64,000 bases of DNA from assembly GCA_018417955.1 (NCBI GenBank), contig JACTVC010000002.1, forward strand, positions 1,736,001 to 1,800,000, in the 5' to 3' direction. This DNA comes from Laccaria trichodermophora. Lineage: Eukaryota > Basidiomycota > Agaricomycetes > Agaricales > Hydnangiaceae. Within the stretch, counting starts at the first letter, position 1. Each line of letters starts with the position of its first letter. The notes below the pieces were generated by a model that saw only the letters and a list, made by a program, of their open reading frames with translations, made no database searches and had not been told where the DNA came from. Of the stretch, positions 46,210 to 58,574 are shown piece after piece. The translations under genes and the position numbers were made by a program.

Positions 46210-48795
46210 ATGCTGAGGTCTCCGCCGGACGCTCACGACGATCATTTGCGCCTTCTTTTGGACCAACGAACAACACGCGCTGAAGTCCACGGTCGTTTTT
46301 CCGCCCTTTCCCAATTTTCAGACACTCCCTCCGTGTACAGTCGTGCTGTTTTCTCCCCAGAGGGCAATTATTCATACCGGTCTTCCTCGCCCTACGCCGC
46401 CGAGGTATTTCCCAATCACGACGAACCCGCCGTCAGTATGCTCGACTTGGACGATGACCCTCGTTCTTCCTTTGCCTCCTCCGACAATCACGACCATAAC
46501 TATTCACACTCATTTGATAACGAAGACGATAATGAACCACTTCCTCGCATGAGCTATCTTGGGCCCAAAATGCGTTTTCATTCGCGAGCACCTTGGGAAT
46601 TGGATGAAGCAACTTTGGAGGAAGAGGAGGAGGTTGAAGAAAGTCCGCGCCATTTTGCAAGCGGGTTTCCTTTTTCTCGCGGGAATGGACCAAGAAGCGC
46701 GACGTCTGACTCACCTAGCCCGCGGCCCAGTAATGGAAGCAGACCTAGCGAAGAATCGAGCCGTTCCCAAGCTTCACACAAACCCTCTATCGAATCAACT
46801 AGCTCACAGATATCATACCCACGAGGTGCTCTTTAGTAAATGCATTTGTTTTTCATTTAAAGAGGCTATCCTGATGATACTACCGACAGTGCTCTTGCTC
46901 AAGAGAGTTTGTCCACCTCTTCACTTGGCCGCCCTTCAAATTCTGGACAAAAAGAGGGGTTTCGAGGCAATTTCTCTATCGGACGTGTCCGTTCCCGCTC
47001 TCCTGCAGCGCGTGCTATTCCTTCTCCCAGTCTTTCCCCTACTTGCACTCCCGTTCACCCCAGCTTCCCGCCTCAAACATTCCTTCAAAATGGGCATCAC
47101 GACGAAACGTGCTTACCCGCGGAATCTGACTCTTACAGAACCCGTTACCCAGCGCGACCTTCGTCCTCGTCATCTTCCGAGGATGATCGTCACCCCTATG
47201 CCAACCCGGATTTGGTAATATCATACGCAGTGGAGCCACTGCCAAAATCCCCACTTCGGTCTGCCATGCAATTCCCGCCGCGTAATGACTCTAATCTGAC
47301 AGTCACCGACTCTTTCACCACTTTGACATTGTCAAATTCTGGGACGCGCTCTACGCTGTCAAGCGATAGCTTATCAACGTCTTCATTTTCGAGAGACCGC
47401 CTCTCGTCGCTACAGGGCCGAGACATCTCCTCCCCAGTCTCCGCGCACAGCACTTCGAAGGACGAGCAAGTCCTGCCGGTTCCTCCACCAGGCGTTGTCA
47501 ATCTTCCTGGCTGGACTGATCGTGCCACCGCGCCAGCCTTCTCACTTATTTCTCTAGAAGAAGCAAGGGCTCAGCGTATGCATGGCTCTTCAAGCCATGA
47601 TGCAGCCTCCCGATCATCAAACGGCAGCGCTCTTTCATCAATGACCCCATTTTCGAACGGTGAGCATGAAACTACGAATATAGCAGACGTTCCTTCATCC
47701 GGTGGTACCACCTCAAGGACGCGTGGGCGAACTATAAGTGCTGGCGCAAAAGCCAAGAATGCTCTACAAACAATTGTAGGACAGAAGCCAGATAGACGAG
47801 GGTCGGAACCAGCAGTCTTCGGGAACCAGCCTACCCTTGGCGCTCAGCCGAACAAAACGCTCAAGCACAAGAAGAGTGGCTTCATGCGATTGTTCAACGG
47901 CGGTAAAGCGAACGAGAAAGATGAAACAGAGGCCCCTCCTGTCCCCTCCTTGTCCGATGCTTATGCGGCGCTCAACCAACATCACTCGCGGAAGGCGACG
48001 TTACATCGTATTCCCGTGCCAAGTATATCACCTTCAATGTTCGAAGCTTCGCCTGTTCATGACAATATGTCATCATTGGGCGATAGCTCAACCTCCGTGA
48101 GTGCTTCGCCCAATCCCAGACGTACGCCCCCGTCTCTGCACATCAACACACTCTCGCGGGGTCCCGTTCCTCAAGGGGCAGCATCGGCTAGAGGCGGCGA
48201 TGAGTTCCATCCGAGGCGAACTTTGCCCGCCTCCTCCTCTGAGACTCCTTGGCAGATTGAGAGCCAACCACAAAGCGCGCCCGCCAACGTATCCCAATTC
48301 CCATCACTCAAATTGCGGCCTGTATCCACGCTATTCAGTACCCATTTTGCGGATCATATCGTCAGTGACCCTCAGCCAATTTACGAGACAGACCTGGATA
48401 CGCCAAGATCATCCAGTCCAACTGGACTTGTGTCTCCAGTGACGCCAGCGTCGTATTCTCGCCCAAGTAATGAACAAGCCTCCAAGACCTACATCTCTGG
48501 TGACTCTTCATCGCTTGTTCAGGCTCTTCAGGAACAGATCATATCCGCAAAGAAGGCATCGCAACAGCATATTTGGGAGCTGGAAGGGCAGGTGCGGGAT
48601 CTTAAAGCTGAAGTGGAAGAACTCAAGGCATCTGGCAAGGACAACACCTTCTGCAGTACATGTGGAAGGGGCGAAAAGCGTTCACCCGATGGGCCCAAAC
48701 ACGATATTTTGTCAGCATCTGGTGCGGGAAGTGTCGTTAACAGACCTAGAGCGAGAACAGGAACATCATCGCGTTTCGGAAATGCGATGCCGTGA
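46210..48795 (+). CDS. Ser-rich disordered protein with C-terminal coiled coil and CxxC motif
   Basis: Two exons joined at a short intron near 46,830 give about 850 residues. The start reads MLRSPPDAHDDHLRLLLDQR. Almost all of the protein is disordered and rich in Ser, Pro, Thr and Arg (for example TDSFTTLTLSNSGTRSTLSS), with many possible phosphosites. A short basic/hydrophobic block near the middle, LKHKKSGFMRLFNGGKANEK, is the best-ordered patch and could bind membrane or a partner. Near the end, LVQALQEQIISAKKASQQHI starts a coiled coil that leads to DNTFCSTCGRGEKR, a single CxxC. I recognise no family; it may be restricted to basidiomycetes and act in signalling or polarity. Confidence 0.75.
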
Positions 48796-49127
48796 GCACT
48801 AGTGACCTTGCGATCTTCTGAAGAGTATTGTATTGCCAGGACGGCTTCATTGTCATCACTTCTTCTCACCTATCTTGACGTTCCCTACTCCGCACTTGTA
48901 ATCAACCTTATTTCTTACTCTTCTATTATGTTGTACTTACCAAATTTCGTTCGTTTTACCTATACCACATTTTAGCCATCTATGTAGTAGAGCTCCCACA
49001 CATTACTTAACCCCTACTAGGGGTCCCACTTATCTGTTCGCATTTATTGGAGATTTTAATTCACTCCACTCACTCTCGTTTTGTTCTTATAGTTAAGCTA
49101 TATATATATTGTTGAAACACAGTAAAC
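48796..49127. other. Tail-to-tail gap
   Basis: 332 bp between the convergent Ser-rich gene and SEC39. No gene. It holds a 15-bp palindrome (49010-49024) and an AT-rich run (about 49100-49110), plausible 3'-end signals. Confidence 0.5.
49010..49024. repeat. 15-bp palindrome between convergent genes
   Basis: ACCCCTA, C, TAGGGGT: perfect 7-bp arms around one base, in the shared 3' region. The arms contain CCCCT/AGGGG, the stress-element core, in both orientations. Confidence 0.45.
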
Positions 49128-52100
49128 TCAAAGGTCATCAGCTCCTATGAGCCATCCAATCCCTTTCGAGAAGGCCCTAGTGGCTTGGGAAGAAACATTA
49201 TCGACTTCCCCTCTTCTCGAACTGCTATCTTCATCCATATCTGGGTCATGAGACCGCCCGTGATGACCCACAGAGAATGGAAAGTTAGCTGCGACACTTC
49301 TCAATGTTCGGCTGGCAATGGCGGCAGCATCTGGTGTGCTGAGGAGAGGTGGAGTTGGCATATTGAACTCATGTAAACGTGCGCGCAAAGATGATGCCAC
49401 GGTGGGAATAGAATCGTCATATCCTTTACTAGGAACGGTCGCCCTTGTGGAACTGCGTTCATGGACTAGTCTCTCTTCACGAGCTGCAATATCCTCTTTA
49501 TGTAGACTCCGCCAGGCGGTGAGAATGTCATGTAGCTTTTCTGGTGGACAGAATTCCAAGGCGTGACCTAGCAAAAACGACCTCTTCGCGAGGTCGTCAA
49601 ACTCCGGTTGGCGACCCAGCTGGAAACACGCAATCCAGCATACTTCTGTGGCATCAGCTATCGTAGCGTCGTCGGACCCTGGTGTGGCGGATGAACGGAG
49701 TTGGGAGACAATGTCGATCATCCTTGCGCTGTTCTCGTACGCTCGAGGCACGTCTTCAGCCTGAAGGGCCGCATCTGCCAGCATGGCTAGCGCCTTGACT
49801 TCCGCAGCGGCGTCACCCCTAAATCCAAGCTTGTAGCAAAGGTCTAGGATGACCTCTGTGTGCTTGTAAGCGTCGATGTTGCTCGACAAAACCTGTGAAA
49901 CAAGTGAGAGTCGGTCTTTTGTCAACCGGATTTCGATGGGAGAAATAGGAATCCCTTGGCGTGATATAACATTGAATGAGCATATTCTTGATGTTGCTTC
50001 AATAAATTCCTTTTCTCTTTGAAGGCGATCTGAGGGAGGAGGCACATCCAAACTGCAACCTTTTAGCGACCACGAATTGGTTAAAAGTCAAAAGCTTTAC
50101 CAATCGTAAGCCAACTTCATGTCACCAAACTTGTAGTTGCCTGAGCTTGCGTTATCATAAAGCTCACGATATGTGGCCAGGCACAGGTCTTCAATCTTAT
50201 CTGCTATCTGACTGAGCTTGCTGTGAGGATCCTTCAGCAAAGCTTTGGCGATCGTGAACCCTGTGAAGGGGTCAGAAAAAAAAAGCAGCGCCTAGATATG
50301 AGGGTTTACTAACTGCCAGTGCTCAACAGGCCCCCAAAGAAGATGCCAATAACCTCGGCCTGTGACAACAACCCAAAGGCTTCCTTGAGACCCGATTCAC
50401 TTGTTTCTGTCAACTTGAGCATATCTTCCAGAAGCCATTCCCAATCTTCTTTGGTACTAAGGTGGTCTTCTACGCCACCTGCACGCCGTGCCATCCTATT
50501 CGCCCAAGCACGCTGTTCGTCCACGTTCTGGTAACTTTGCAGAAACCAACAGAGGGGTGCTGGAACGCTCCAGCGGGAAAGGATTTCTCCAGACTCCAGG
50601 TGAACGTCAAGAATGTCAAGGGCACGAGATAACAATGCCCGAGTGAGAGGTTTAAAGAAGAGCAATAATTCACTTGGCTTGCAATATGGGTGACCAGTCG
50701 TTGGCATCAGGAATGCGCTGAGAGAAGCGACAGTCGTATCAACAGCATCCTCGGCTTCGTCCCCGTCAGCCGAGTCCCAAGCTGGTAAACATTCAAAAAT
50801 GCGACTCATAGTGGACCACTGATCTAGACTAGGGCTGCCGTATAGGCAGGCTAGAGCGACTCGGGCAACATCCTCGTCATCACGAATCAATCGCTGCGCC
50901 GCAGGGAGTGTCGGCTTTGAAGCCTCGAATATAACTGCGGCCTTTTCGAGCGGCAATGAGAGAATATACTCGTACAGCAGACGGGAAGAAAGACCGGGAT
51001 CAGGGGTCCCCGCCCGTTCCGCGCGCGACTCCAGTATAAAAAGATACGGCAAAACAAGGCGAGAAATATCCTGAGGGAGTGAATCCGGGGTAGAGTGCGA
51101 GAGGTACGCTTGCACGACTGTGGGTGGGTCCATGTCATACCACCGACTTAACGTCCAATCGTCTAATATTCTCATGTGCTGTGGAGCATCGTAAACGAGG
51201 CGCGAAAGAAGACTGAGCTCCTCTCCCAGCTCATCCAGGCCAGGGATTCCTTGTGACGCGCCATGCTGGATAATTTCTAGAGCAACGTCGATCATACCAG
51301 TAGACATAATGACGTCGGTAACCCGACGTTTGTACCATGCTGACAATTCCTCCGGCGTTAGTGGGGGGACGATGGGCGTGCTCGAAGGCGATCCCCTACA
51401 TTCGGGTGGATTATGGCACAGAGACGCGGAAAGTCGAATAGCTGACTGTGTTTCCGCCCATTCTGACACATCTTGTTCACTGCGCCATCCATCATCCGAA
51501 AGGAGTGATTCAGCATTGGTCAAGGTGTTGAAGGATGGTAGAAGGTCGCGATAAAGTGACGGCGAAACATACTCTGGAATGCTTTCAAGCACAGTGAAGC
51601 GATAGGGCCGTAAGGCTGACGCGTGTTTTTGGAAGATGACACGAAGTGCTCCAAAAGATTGAGAGGAAGCAAATTCACAGGCGGATCGGACAAGGTCATT
51701 GAGAAGGAATTCAGAAAGTGCAACTGGACGCTTGGAGGCATGTTGTGGGTGGATTGTTGAAGATGAGGGGGTTGTGCCATCAGCCCAAGGATCGTCCTCC
51801 CATTCTTCCATGTCATCGTCCCCATGCTCCCACTTTTCCGAAGCGAATTCCTTCTCTGCAAGAACGTATGTATTGAGTCTGTCTAAGCGCTGGAGTAAGA
51901 TTGAGCGTAGGTAGCAGAGGTCGGCGTCGGTGGCGATGGCCAGGAAATGAGTGAGTAGGGTGTCATGGGTGAGCTGAGAGTGGATATCGTCTGCACGTCC
52001 TTGAGATGCAAGAGCCAACACATCCTTGCAACGTTCAATAACGGCCTCGGTTCTTGAGATCCCAAATTTGAGCAGGGCTTCTTGTACACGGAGGTCATCC

Positions 52101-52240
52101 AGAACACGATCCAGACACGCAGTGACGACCCATAGGTCATCTGGCACGGATTCAAGAATTTGGTGGACGTGATCGGTCGTAAGCTGGTGGTCTTCCAAGG
52201 ATTCCCACTGTGTGTAGGGCGTAGTCGAAGTTGAGGCCAT
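49128..52240 (-). CDS. SEC39: Sec39-domain protein (Dsl1/NRZ tethering complex)
   Basis: Subunit of the Dsl1 (NRZ) complex that tethers Golgi-derived COPI vesicles at the ER. A large first exon (52240 to about 50309) starts MASTSTTPYTQWESLEDHQL and contains LDRVLDDLRVQEALLKFGIS, CYLRSILLQRLDRLNTYVLA, DLVRSACEFASSQSFGALRV and WYKRRVTDVIMSTGMIDVAL. A middle exon gives FTIAKALLKDPHSKLSQIAD. The last exon includes SRICSFNVISRQGIPISPIE, IRLTKDRLSLVSQVLSSN, YKHTEVILDLCYKLGFRGDA and SFLLGHALEFCPPEKLHDIL, strings characteristic of the Sec39 domain. About 1000 residues, largely alpha-helical; ends GWLIGADDL. Confidence 0.88.
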
Positions 52241-52450
52241 CGTTGAGGATTGCTGTCGTGTTCAGCAAGATGAAGCTTGACAGATGCTCCTCCAACACGA
52301 TCACACTCAATCGACATCATTGACACGAGTAGCAAAACAAAACATTTGAGAACGCAGTTGTGTACCACAGGAAAGTTTTACAAATGGAATAGTTTCCCCG
52401 ACTCAAACCAAACTACAAAGAAATAATGTAGAGAAAAATAATGGATATGG

Positions 52451-53266
52451 TTAAAACAACGTATCCTGAAAACGTTGAACATGGCACCGAAGGAGGACAA
52501 AGAGGGCAGACTTACTTCATCACGCAAATATTCACCCACATCCCTATTGTCGAGATTAGGGCAACAAGAAACAATGGGAAGTAAGATGGAAGACGTACGC
52601 TTGGTGAAATACAATTATCGATGTTGGATCCAGTTTTCGAGTATCAGTAGTTGAACGTGCTGTCACCCCAAACCCCTGGGATTCACGGAATTAGAGTCAT
52701 CTTCTCACTCAACGTGAAGTGTACTCACTAATGGTATGTCATTCATACTGAAAATTACGACGCCTTGGTGCTCCGGTATATCCTCAGTTATTCTCCCCAA
52801 GTGTGCCTTTACAACATGATTCCCATATAGGAAAGGCATCTCGCCATTGGGTTTTATCCACACCTGAAATTTATGAATTTCAGCCACCAGAAGGAAGCCG
52901 TCAAGATAGGTGACACTACTCACCTTGTATTTGGCGTACTGTGCAATATAATCAAGTGCAGTGATGTGCAGTTTGAATTTGCCACTTTTGCTAAACTTGC
53001 CGAAACATGTACCGAGGCTAACAAGATTTGGCCTCGCTACTGAGATCCCCAGGCGCATGGAGGACTCGGAGACATAGTAGACACGATCCTTTTGTAACCT
53101 AAAACAATATGGCTCGTCTGGTCGGTCAATCAGATGGACGAGATTTTTTCCCTAAAACGCACGATCAACAGGATTTCATTTTTTGTTCGAAAATAGACGA
53201 ACGAACGATATAGTTTGCGAGCTTGGTAAAAATGGCCTTAGACTCGTCCTCCGTTAGCGGGCGCAT
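52451..53266 (-). CDS. NIP7: 60S ribosome biogenesis factor Nip7
   Basis: Highly conserved pre-60S factor with a C-terminal PUA domain. The start at 53266 gives [20 protein letters not shown]. Then come [65 protein letters not shown] spliced to [40 protein letters not shown] and the PUA end [20 protein letters not shown]. Two late introns bring the end to EDTLF at 52451. All parts of the roughly 180-residue family are present. Divergent from NRDE2 with a 95-bp gap. Confidence 0.95.
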
Positions 53267-53361
53267 CGTATAACGTTTTGTAGTTGGGTTCAAGTTAAAA
53301 TTTGTGAACAATTTGTGAAGGATGCTTATATAAGCAACTCTTTCTCAAGGTTCTCAAGTTT

Positions 53362-56300
53362 ATGTCGGTACCTTCGTTCAATTCCTTTCCCCTCTCCTTC
53401 TCCTCCTTCCCCGAGCTAAACCCCGAAAGTCAATCTAAATCATCTGAAGCAGGGTCAAGCTCACGAACCAATGGAAATTCGAAACGCAGCAAAGACGGCG
53501 AAAGCGAGAGGAAGCGTCATAAGCACAGACGAAAGCCTCGATCCAGCTCTCGCTCGCGGCATGTCGAGAACCAGTCACCCGACGTTGTCACTGCTCCAGA
53601 CCGGGATGAAGTTCAGCGTATATATTACTCCGACCGGAAAGGTGACTTTCTGAACATGCAATACGGCAGTTTGCATGCTGGAGACGTGCCAAAATATCGC
53701 CTAGCTGGTGGTACGTTGCGCCTTCTAATCTCAGGTAATATATAATGAAAGAACAAGGGGGTAGGAACGTATTGGGATTGTCAAACTCTCTTGTAGTTGT
53801 TCGGAGAGCTGGGAAGGGCGTTGAGATTGGCGTAATGGGGCGACGTAAAGTGTGTCTTCTGTCTATCGTAAACTGACAATTTCTCAATTTCTTGTTTAGT
53901 TGACGAGCTTGACGGACTCGACTTCTCGAGCACTTCTCGCTGCTCCGCCCACCCGACGCATTATCCACTCTGATAAAGAACACAAGTATCGTGAAGTTGA
54001 CGGGTTTATCCGAATACCTTCCCGGCGCAGTCGACACAATCTCGACGAATCATACCGGTCCATCGTACCAGTTGTTGAAAATTCCGATTCGGAATCATCT
54101 CCAGAGTCCGATTACGGTCCGGACAACGACGATGACACTGATTTAGAGGGTGATACAGCTTTATCATTGACGTCTCACCAAGAAACGCTCAAAACTTTGG
54201 AAAGGGCGCTGGCTGTCAACCCTGGTTCTATTGACAACTGGGTGTCTCTTCTCAATCATACATTGTCTTCAATCCCCATAACTTCGAAGAACGCCACCAA
54301 GGCTCGGTCTGAAATAACAGTCTCTCTTCTGACGCGCGCCTTTTCTGCTGACCCCCAGAATTCAAAATCGAAGCTTTTACGGCTGAAATACTTAAAGGCA
54401 GGGGAAGAGATGTGGCACGAGAGCAAGTTAAAGGCCGAGTGGGAAGATGCATTACGGGTGGGCGGAGTGGAGATCTGGATGGAATGGCTCGAATGGATGA
54501 CAAGGAAAGGAAATAGCGGCGTAGAGGGCGTGGTTGACTCTGCCGTACGAGCCTTGCAGTTTTTTGGATTCGACGAAGAAGGACAATTAGCAAAAGTCAG
54601 AGTTTTTTGGAGGACAGCGGTGGCTATTCGAAATGCTGGTGTGCTTTGTATCATATTGATCTTCAATTCCTATTCCTAATACAGGATCTTTCAGGGTATT
54701 CTGAACGTGCGACGGCCATGTTTCAAGCTCAGACGGAGCTGTATGTCTCTTCCGCACTTCTAATGTTCCGCCTCTAATGAGTGCAAGGTCGTTCAATTTG
54801 CCCAAATCGCTCTCAGCTGCACCATTTCAGACACAACTGAACAAGCTCGAAGAATTCTGGGAGTCAGAAACCCCACGGGTGGGCGAGGAGAATGCGAAAG
54901 GCTGGAACTCCTGGTATGCTTCAGGCAAGGCTAACATGCCCCCAGGTCTCACTACATTTTTGAAACCCTGTGATTCTACCGATCTCGATCCATACCGCCA
55001 ATGGGCTGCCCAGGAGTTGAAAGCCGATCAAACCTCAATATATCCCATTCGTGCTTTGTCTGGTGACGCCGGATGTGACCCATATGGCACGATACTTTTC
55101 GCTGACATACGCCCAATGATGTTGGATCTTTGTGCGTCAAAAGCAAAAGATGCTCTGCGGATGGCTTGGATATCTTTGCTCGGTCTTCATATCCCTGGGC
55201 TCTCGCTTTCTTTCTTTGGTTCTGCGGACTTTAACTGGGATGATCGGTGGAATATGACTCATTTGACGAAATCCCCTCATCTACACGCACTCATTCCTAA
55301 TTCTGGCATGCGTCACAGACCTAAGCCCCGGTCTGTTGCGGGCGTCGCTGTGGGACCAGAACAAGAGTATCACAGCGTTTTTGGGCCAGTCCGACATTGG
55401 GGTATGGGCGTTCTCAATTCTTTGGACATCATTTTGGTGGGTCGAAAGGCATCAGCAACCCTGAGTGCGGTTTGGGGTGCAGACGATGTTTCAAGTGTCG
55501 ATGTTGCACTGGTTAGGCAGGTGTTCAAACAGCTCAGAGAAGGAGATTGCGATCATGAATGGGACTCTTTGGCTCTATCTTTTGAAGCTGCGAACAATAT
55601 AAAGAGGTATGTGCTGTCCATGTACATTGATCCAGCTTTCTGATCTCGCAAAGTGCTTTGAAATTATCCAAGACGTTTCTGTCGACTTCTCGAGAGTCTC
55701 TTATTCGTTGGGGGACCCACGCCCAACTTGAGAGGATACGGGGTCGTGTAGACGAAGCTCGAAAGGTGTTTAAAACAGTCCTCACTGCGTCGACTTGTGA
55801 TCCCACTACGGCAGGTGCGTCCCAGATTTGGTGGAACTGGGCGGAAATGGAGTGGCTGGAGGGCGACTCCGATCTGGCTGTAGATGTGATCTTACTTTTC
55901 GCTGGAATTGAAGGGAACAAGAGTGGTGCAGCAGTATTGCGTTGCAGACGTATGCTTGAGGATGGGATCCAACGCGCTTTTTATTGGAAGGACCGCGAAG
56001 CTTGGATAAAACTGCGGGCTTTGCTCGAGCTTCTCATAGGAACGGCTATGATGGAGGTGCTGGGAATTTTTGATTCACACATGGCTACAAATCGTGGTAT
56101 GATTGCTCACGAAAGTCTTACGGTGGCTTCTTTACTCCTGCTTTACCGACATGGGATATTGCTTCGGAACGCGATGCCACCTGCCATTCTCAGACAACGA
56201 GCCGAGAAGGCCCTCCAAGATTACCCCAGCAATTCTATAATTCTGGGAATATTTTTGGAGGGGGAAAAAGGACAAGGAATTTGGGGCAGGGTGAGGGGAC

Positions 56301-56888
56301 TTTTGGGAGGGAGCGACGCGAAGGTGAAGGATGTCGCGCGACGGATTGAGGAGGTCTGGGTTGCTGGATGGGAGAAGGGTCGGTGGATGAGCGAGATTGA
56401 ACGCACACGAAGTGGACTGTCTGCAGCGACAGAGCATGAGCGGTATGTACTATTTTTCTGTAGCGATGCGATACGCCCATCTTGGTTCCTGACAGGACTA
56501 GAGCAAGCTCCGTGATCTGGAGAATCTGTATTGAGTTGGAGATCCAGGCAGGGGCGCTTCAAAACGCGAAGAAGCTGCTTTTTAGGGCGCTTGGAGAATG
56601 TCCCTTAGTAAAAGGTAAGGGCTTGACAGCAATGTAACGGCCGCTAACATATCTTTGCAAATAGAGTTGTACCTGCTTGCGTTTGGCTCGCTGAGAGGGG
56701 TGTTTGACGGCCGAGAGTTGAGTAGCCTTGCAGACGTAATGGCGGAGCGAGGGCTACGGCTTCGGAAAGGGTTGGATGAAGTCGTCAAGACTGGTGAAGT
56801 TACCGACGAGTTGAGTAATCTAGGGGGCGGAAGCGAAGACGAGATTGAGTACAACGCACGCGAGTTGAGACGGTTAATGCCTTACTAG
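53362..56888 (+). CDS. NRDE2: NRDE-2 family protein (nuclear RNAi / RNA exosome cofactor)
   Basis: The start at 53362 gives MSVPSFNSFPLSFSSFPELN and a Ser/Arg/Lys-rich head (KRHKHRRKPRSSSRSRHVEN). The NRDE-2 signature follows: YYSDRKGDFLNMQYGSLHAG, DVPKYRLAGG, then HETLKTLERALAVNPG-like HAT repeats: RALAVNPGSIDNWVSLLNHT, LRLKYLKAGEEMWHESKLKA, YSERATAMFQAQTEL and VGEENAKGWNSWYASGKANM. Late exons include RVDEARKVFKTVLTASTCDP and WWNWAEMEWLEGDSDLAVDV. It ends NARELRRLMPY. Family members link Mtr4/exosome activity to RNA surveillance and, in fission yeast, to heterochromatin. About 1040 residues over about nine exons. Confidence 0.88.
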
Positions 56889-57945
56889 GTGCCAGAAATC
56901 AATAACATCATTCACTTGAAACCTCAGTTGGCGTAGCAACAGCTAGACGCTCCTACACCTCGGCGAGACTGATCATGACCTTCTTTACCGCCGGGTTCAA
57001 ACTTCAAATAATGGTGAAAAGGACTCAAGGTAATTTTTTTTGGACTGTCTACTCCATTTTATTGAGCTTGTTTAGACGAATCGCGGTTCAGAGTTATTTT
57101 GGAGGTTGGCATCCTTCGTCTCCCTGGCCTGCCGTTGTACGAGTATTACTTACATGCAAGTGGCGCGGTCACGTGTTGTTCAGGAGTAATCTCCAGCTTC
57201 CAAGCTTCCCAGTCCATTTCATCTTAGTTCCTTCGCTCACTTTCTCAGCTTCTTCTTCGTCCTTCTCATCATCCTTCACCACAGTAATGATCTTCCCCCT
57301 CGTGCAAATCACCCTACCCGCCCCGCAATGTGCACATACCACGGAACGCCAAAATGAAAATGTGTGTTAGTTCAGGCAAATCTAACCCCCCGCGTTGTGG
57401 CAAGAAGAGAGACCAGCAGCGTCGGATCTTCGCTCACCGCTTCACCGCCTCTAAGTAAGTGTGACCGTCCTGCTATTTCAGAATGGAGATCCAAGCCATA
57501 GGCATATACACCCAAACTCGTAGTTCGTGTACCGCGCGCTGTAATGGGGATGACGCAGGAAGCACCAGAAGCGCAACGGAAGGCACATGAACCGCAAAGG
57601 CTGTGGCGATGGCTTCCAACGCGTTCGGATTGAGAGGCGACGTGCAGTCGAATAATCTGATCATGCTTCATGAACTAATACCATAGAAATTTTCGAACCA
57701 CTCACTTTCAGATACTTTTACATCCACATCGCCATCATCCTGTGGACCAAATACCTCTTTTCGGAAAACACGCTGCCCACTACCTTCGCCCTCGGAAGAA
57801 TCTTCAATGTCGCGCCCTTTGTCTCATGCTTATCAATTTCGAGTTTGAATCTCCGGCAAGGTTTCATTCTCGATGACACTGACAACCTCAAACCTTAACG
57901 TTCATCACCTCAACTCCGTCAAAGAAAAATCGAGAGTCACTCGCT
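56889..57945 (-). other. Unresolved minus-strand gene-like stretch
   Basis: Between NRDE2 and the gene at 57946 no plus-strand gene is evident. On the minus strand, coding-like pieces appear in shifting frames: about 57810-57710 (SSEGEGSGQRVFRKEVFGPQ), 57658-57500 (LFDCTSPLNPNALEAIATAF, then HVPSVALLVLPASSPLQRAV), and 57330-57190 (CAHCGAGRVICTRGKIITVV with an acidic tail). Splice-like signals exist between them, but I could not assemble a single intact frame. It may be a short many-exon gene I cannot resolve, or a decayed one. I recognise no domain. Confidence 0.3.
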
Positions 57946-58574
57946 ATGTCTTTCCTCCTTCAACGCCGCTCCAAAGCGGTCGTACCCACCCCCGACCCAC
58001 CTGTGAGACGGCAAGTGCCAGACCGCGGAATAATCGAAGCTTCGGTTTTGGTCGTTCCCCCAGATGGTTTGGTACGCACAACGGGGATGAAATACGAGGA
58101 GTTCAACGTTGAAAGCCTGTCTGGTATGTAATTTTCTTATTTTACTAGGCTTCTATCGATACCACCAAGCTCACCATAATCTCAGAAATGTTTTTGATGT
58201 ATGATAAAATTATTGGACTGGTACAAGTGGCCGAGTGCAATTCTAGCGCGATCATCATTGCCGACGTAGTTTCCGTGCCAATGAAACATGTTGGAGAACA
58301 AGTTAAACCAGACACCTGGTACCTGCCATCAAGGCATACATGGCAATATCCTATTGTTCGCCGTGATCATGCTCAGTTGCTCACTCGCTCAAAGGTTGAG
58401 GTTCAGCACCATAGCACCATGGATCATAGTAACAATGATTATAGAGGTTTCAACTACCAGCTATTGGAGGGCCACCGTGTTTTCCTGGTGATCCATCGGT
58501 TGGTAGACCCTTACAGTCAAGACACGAGAATTGCATTGAATATAAGTGCAAGTATAGGCTATTACAAACGGTAG
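57946..58574 (+). CDS. Hypothetical protein
   Basis: Two exons joined near 58120/58187 give about 190 residues. Start MSFLLQRRSKAVVPTPDPPV; then ASVLVVPPDGLVRTTGMKYE, MFLMYDKIIGLVQVAECNSS, AIIIADVVSVPMKHVGEQVK, PDTWYLPSRHTWQYPIVRRD and GFNYQLLEGHRVFLVIHRLV, ending SASIGYYKR. The intron is a standard GT-AG and keeps frame (LS-EMFLMYD). No signal peptide, helix or known domain is visible. Confidence 0.65.

Noticed and set aside
46343..48442. Overlapping frames within the Ser-rich gene, including one of over 200 codons (46559-47218)
   Set aside because: The long main frame continues in a single exon to 48795 and has consistent composition; the others are shadows.
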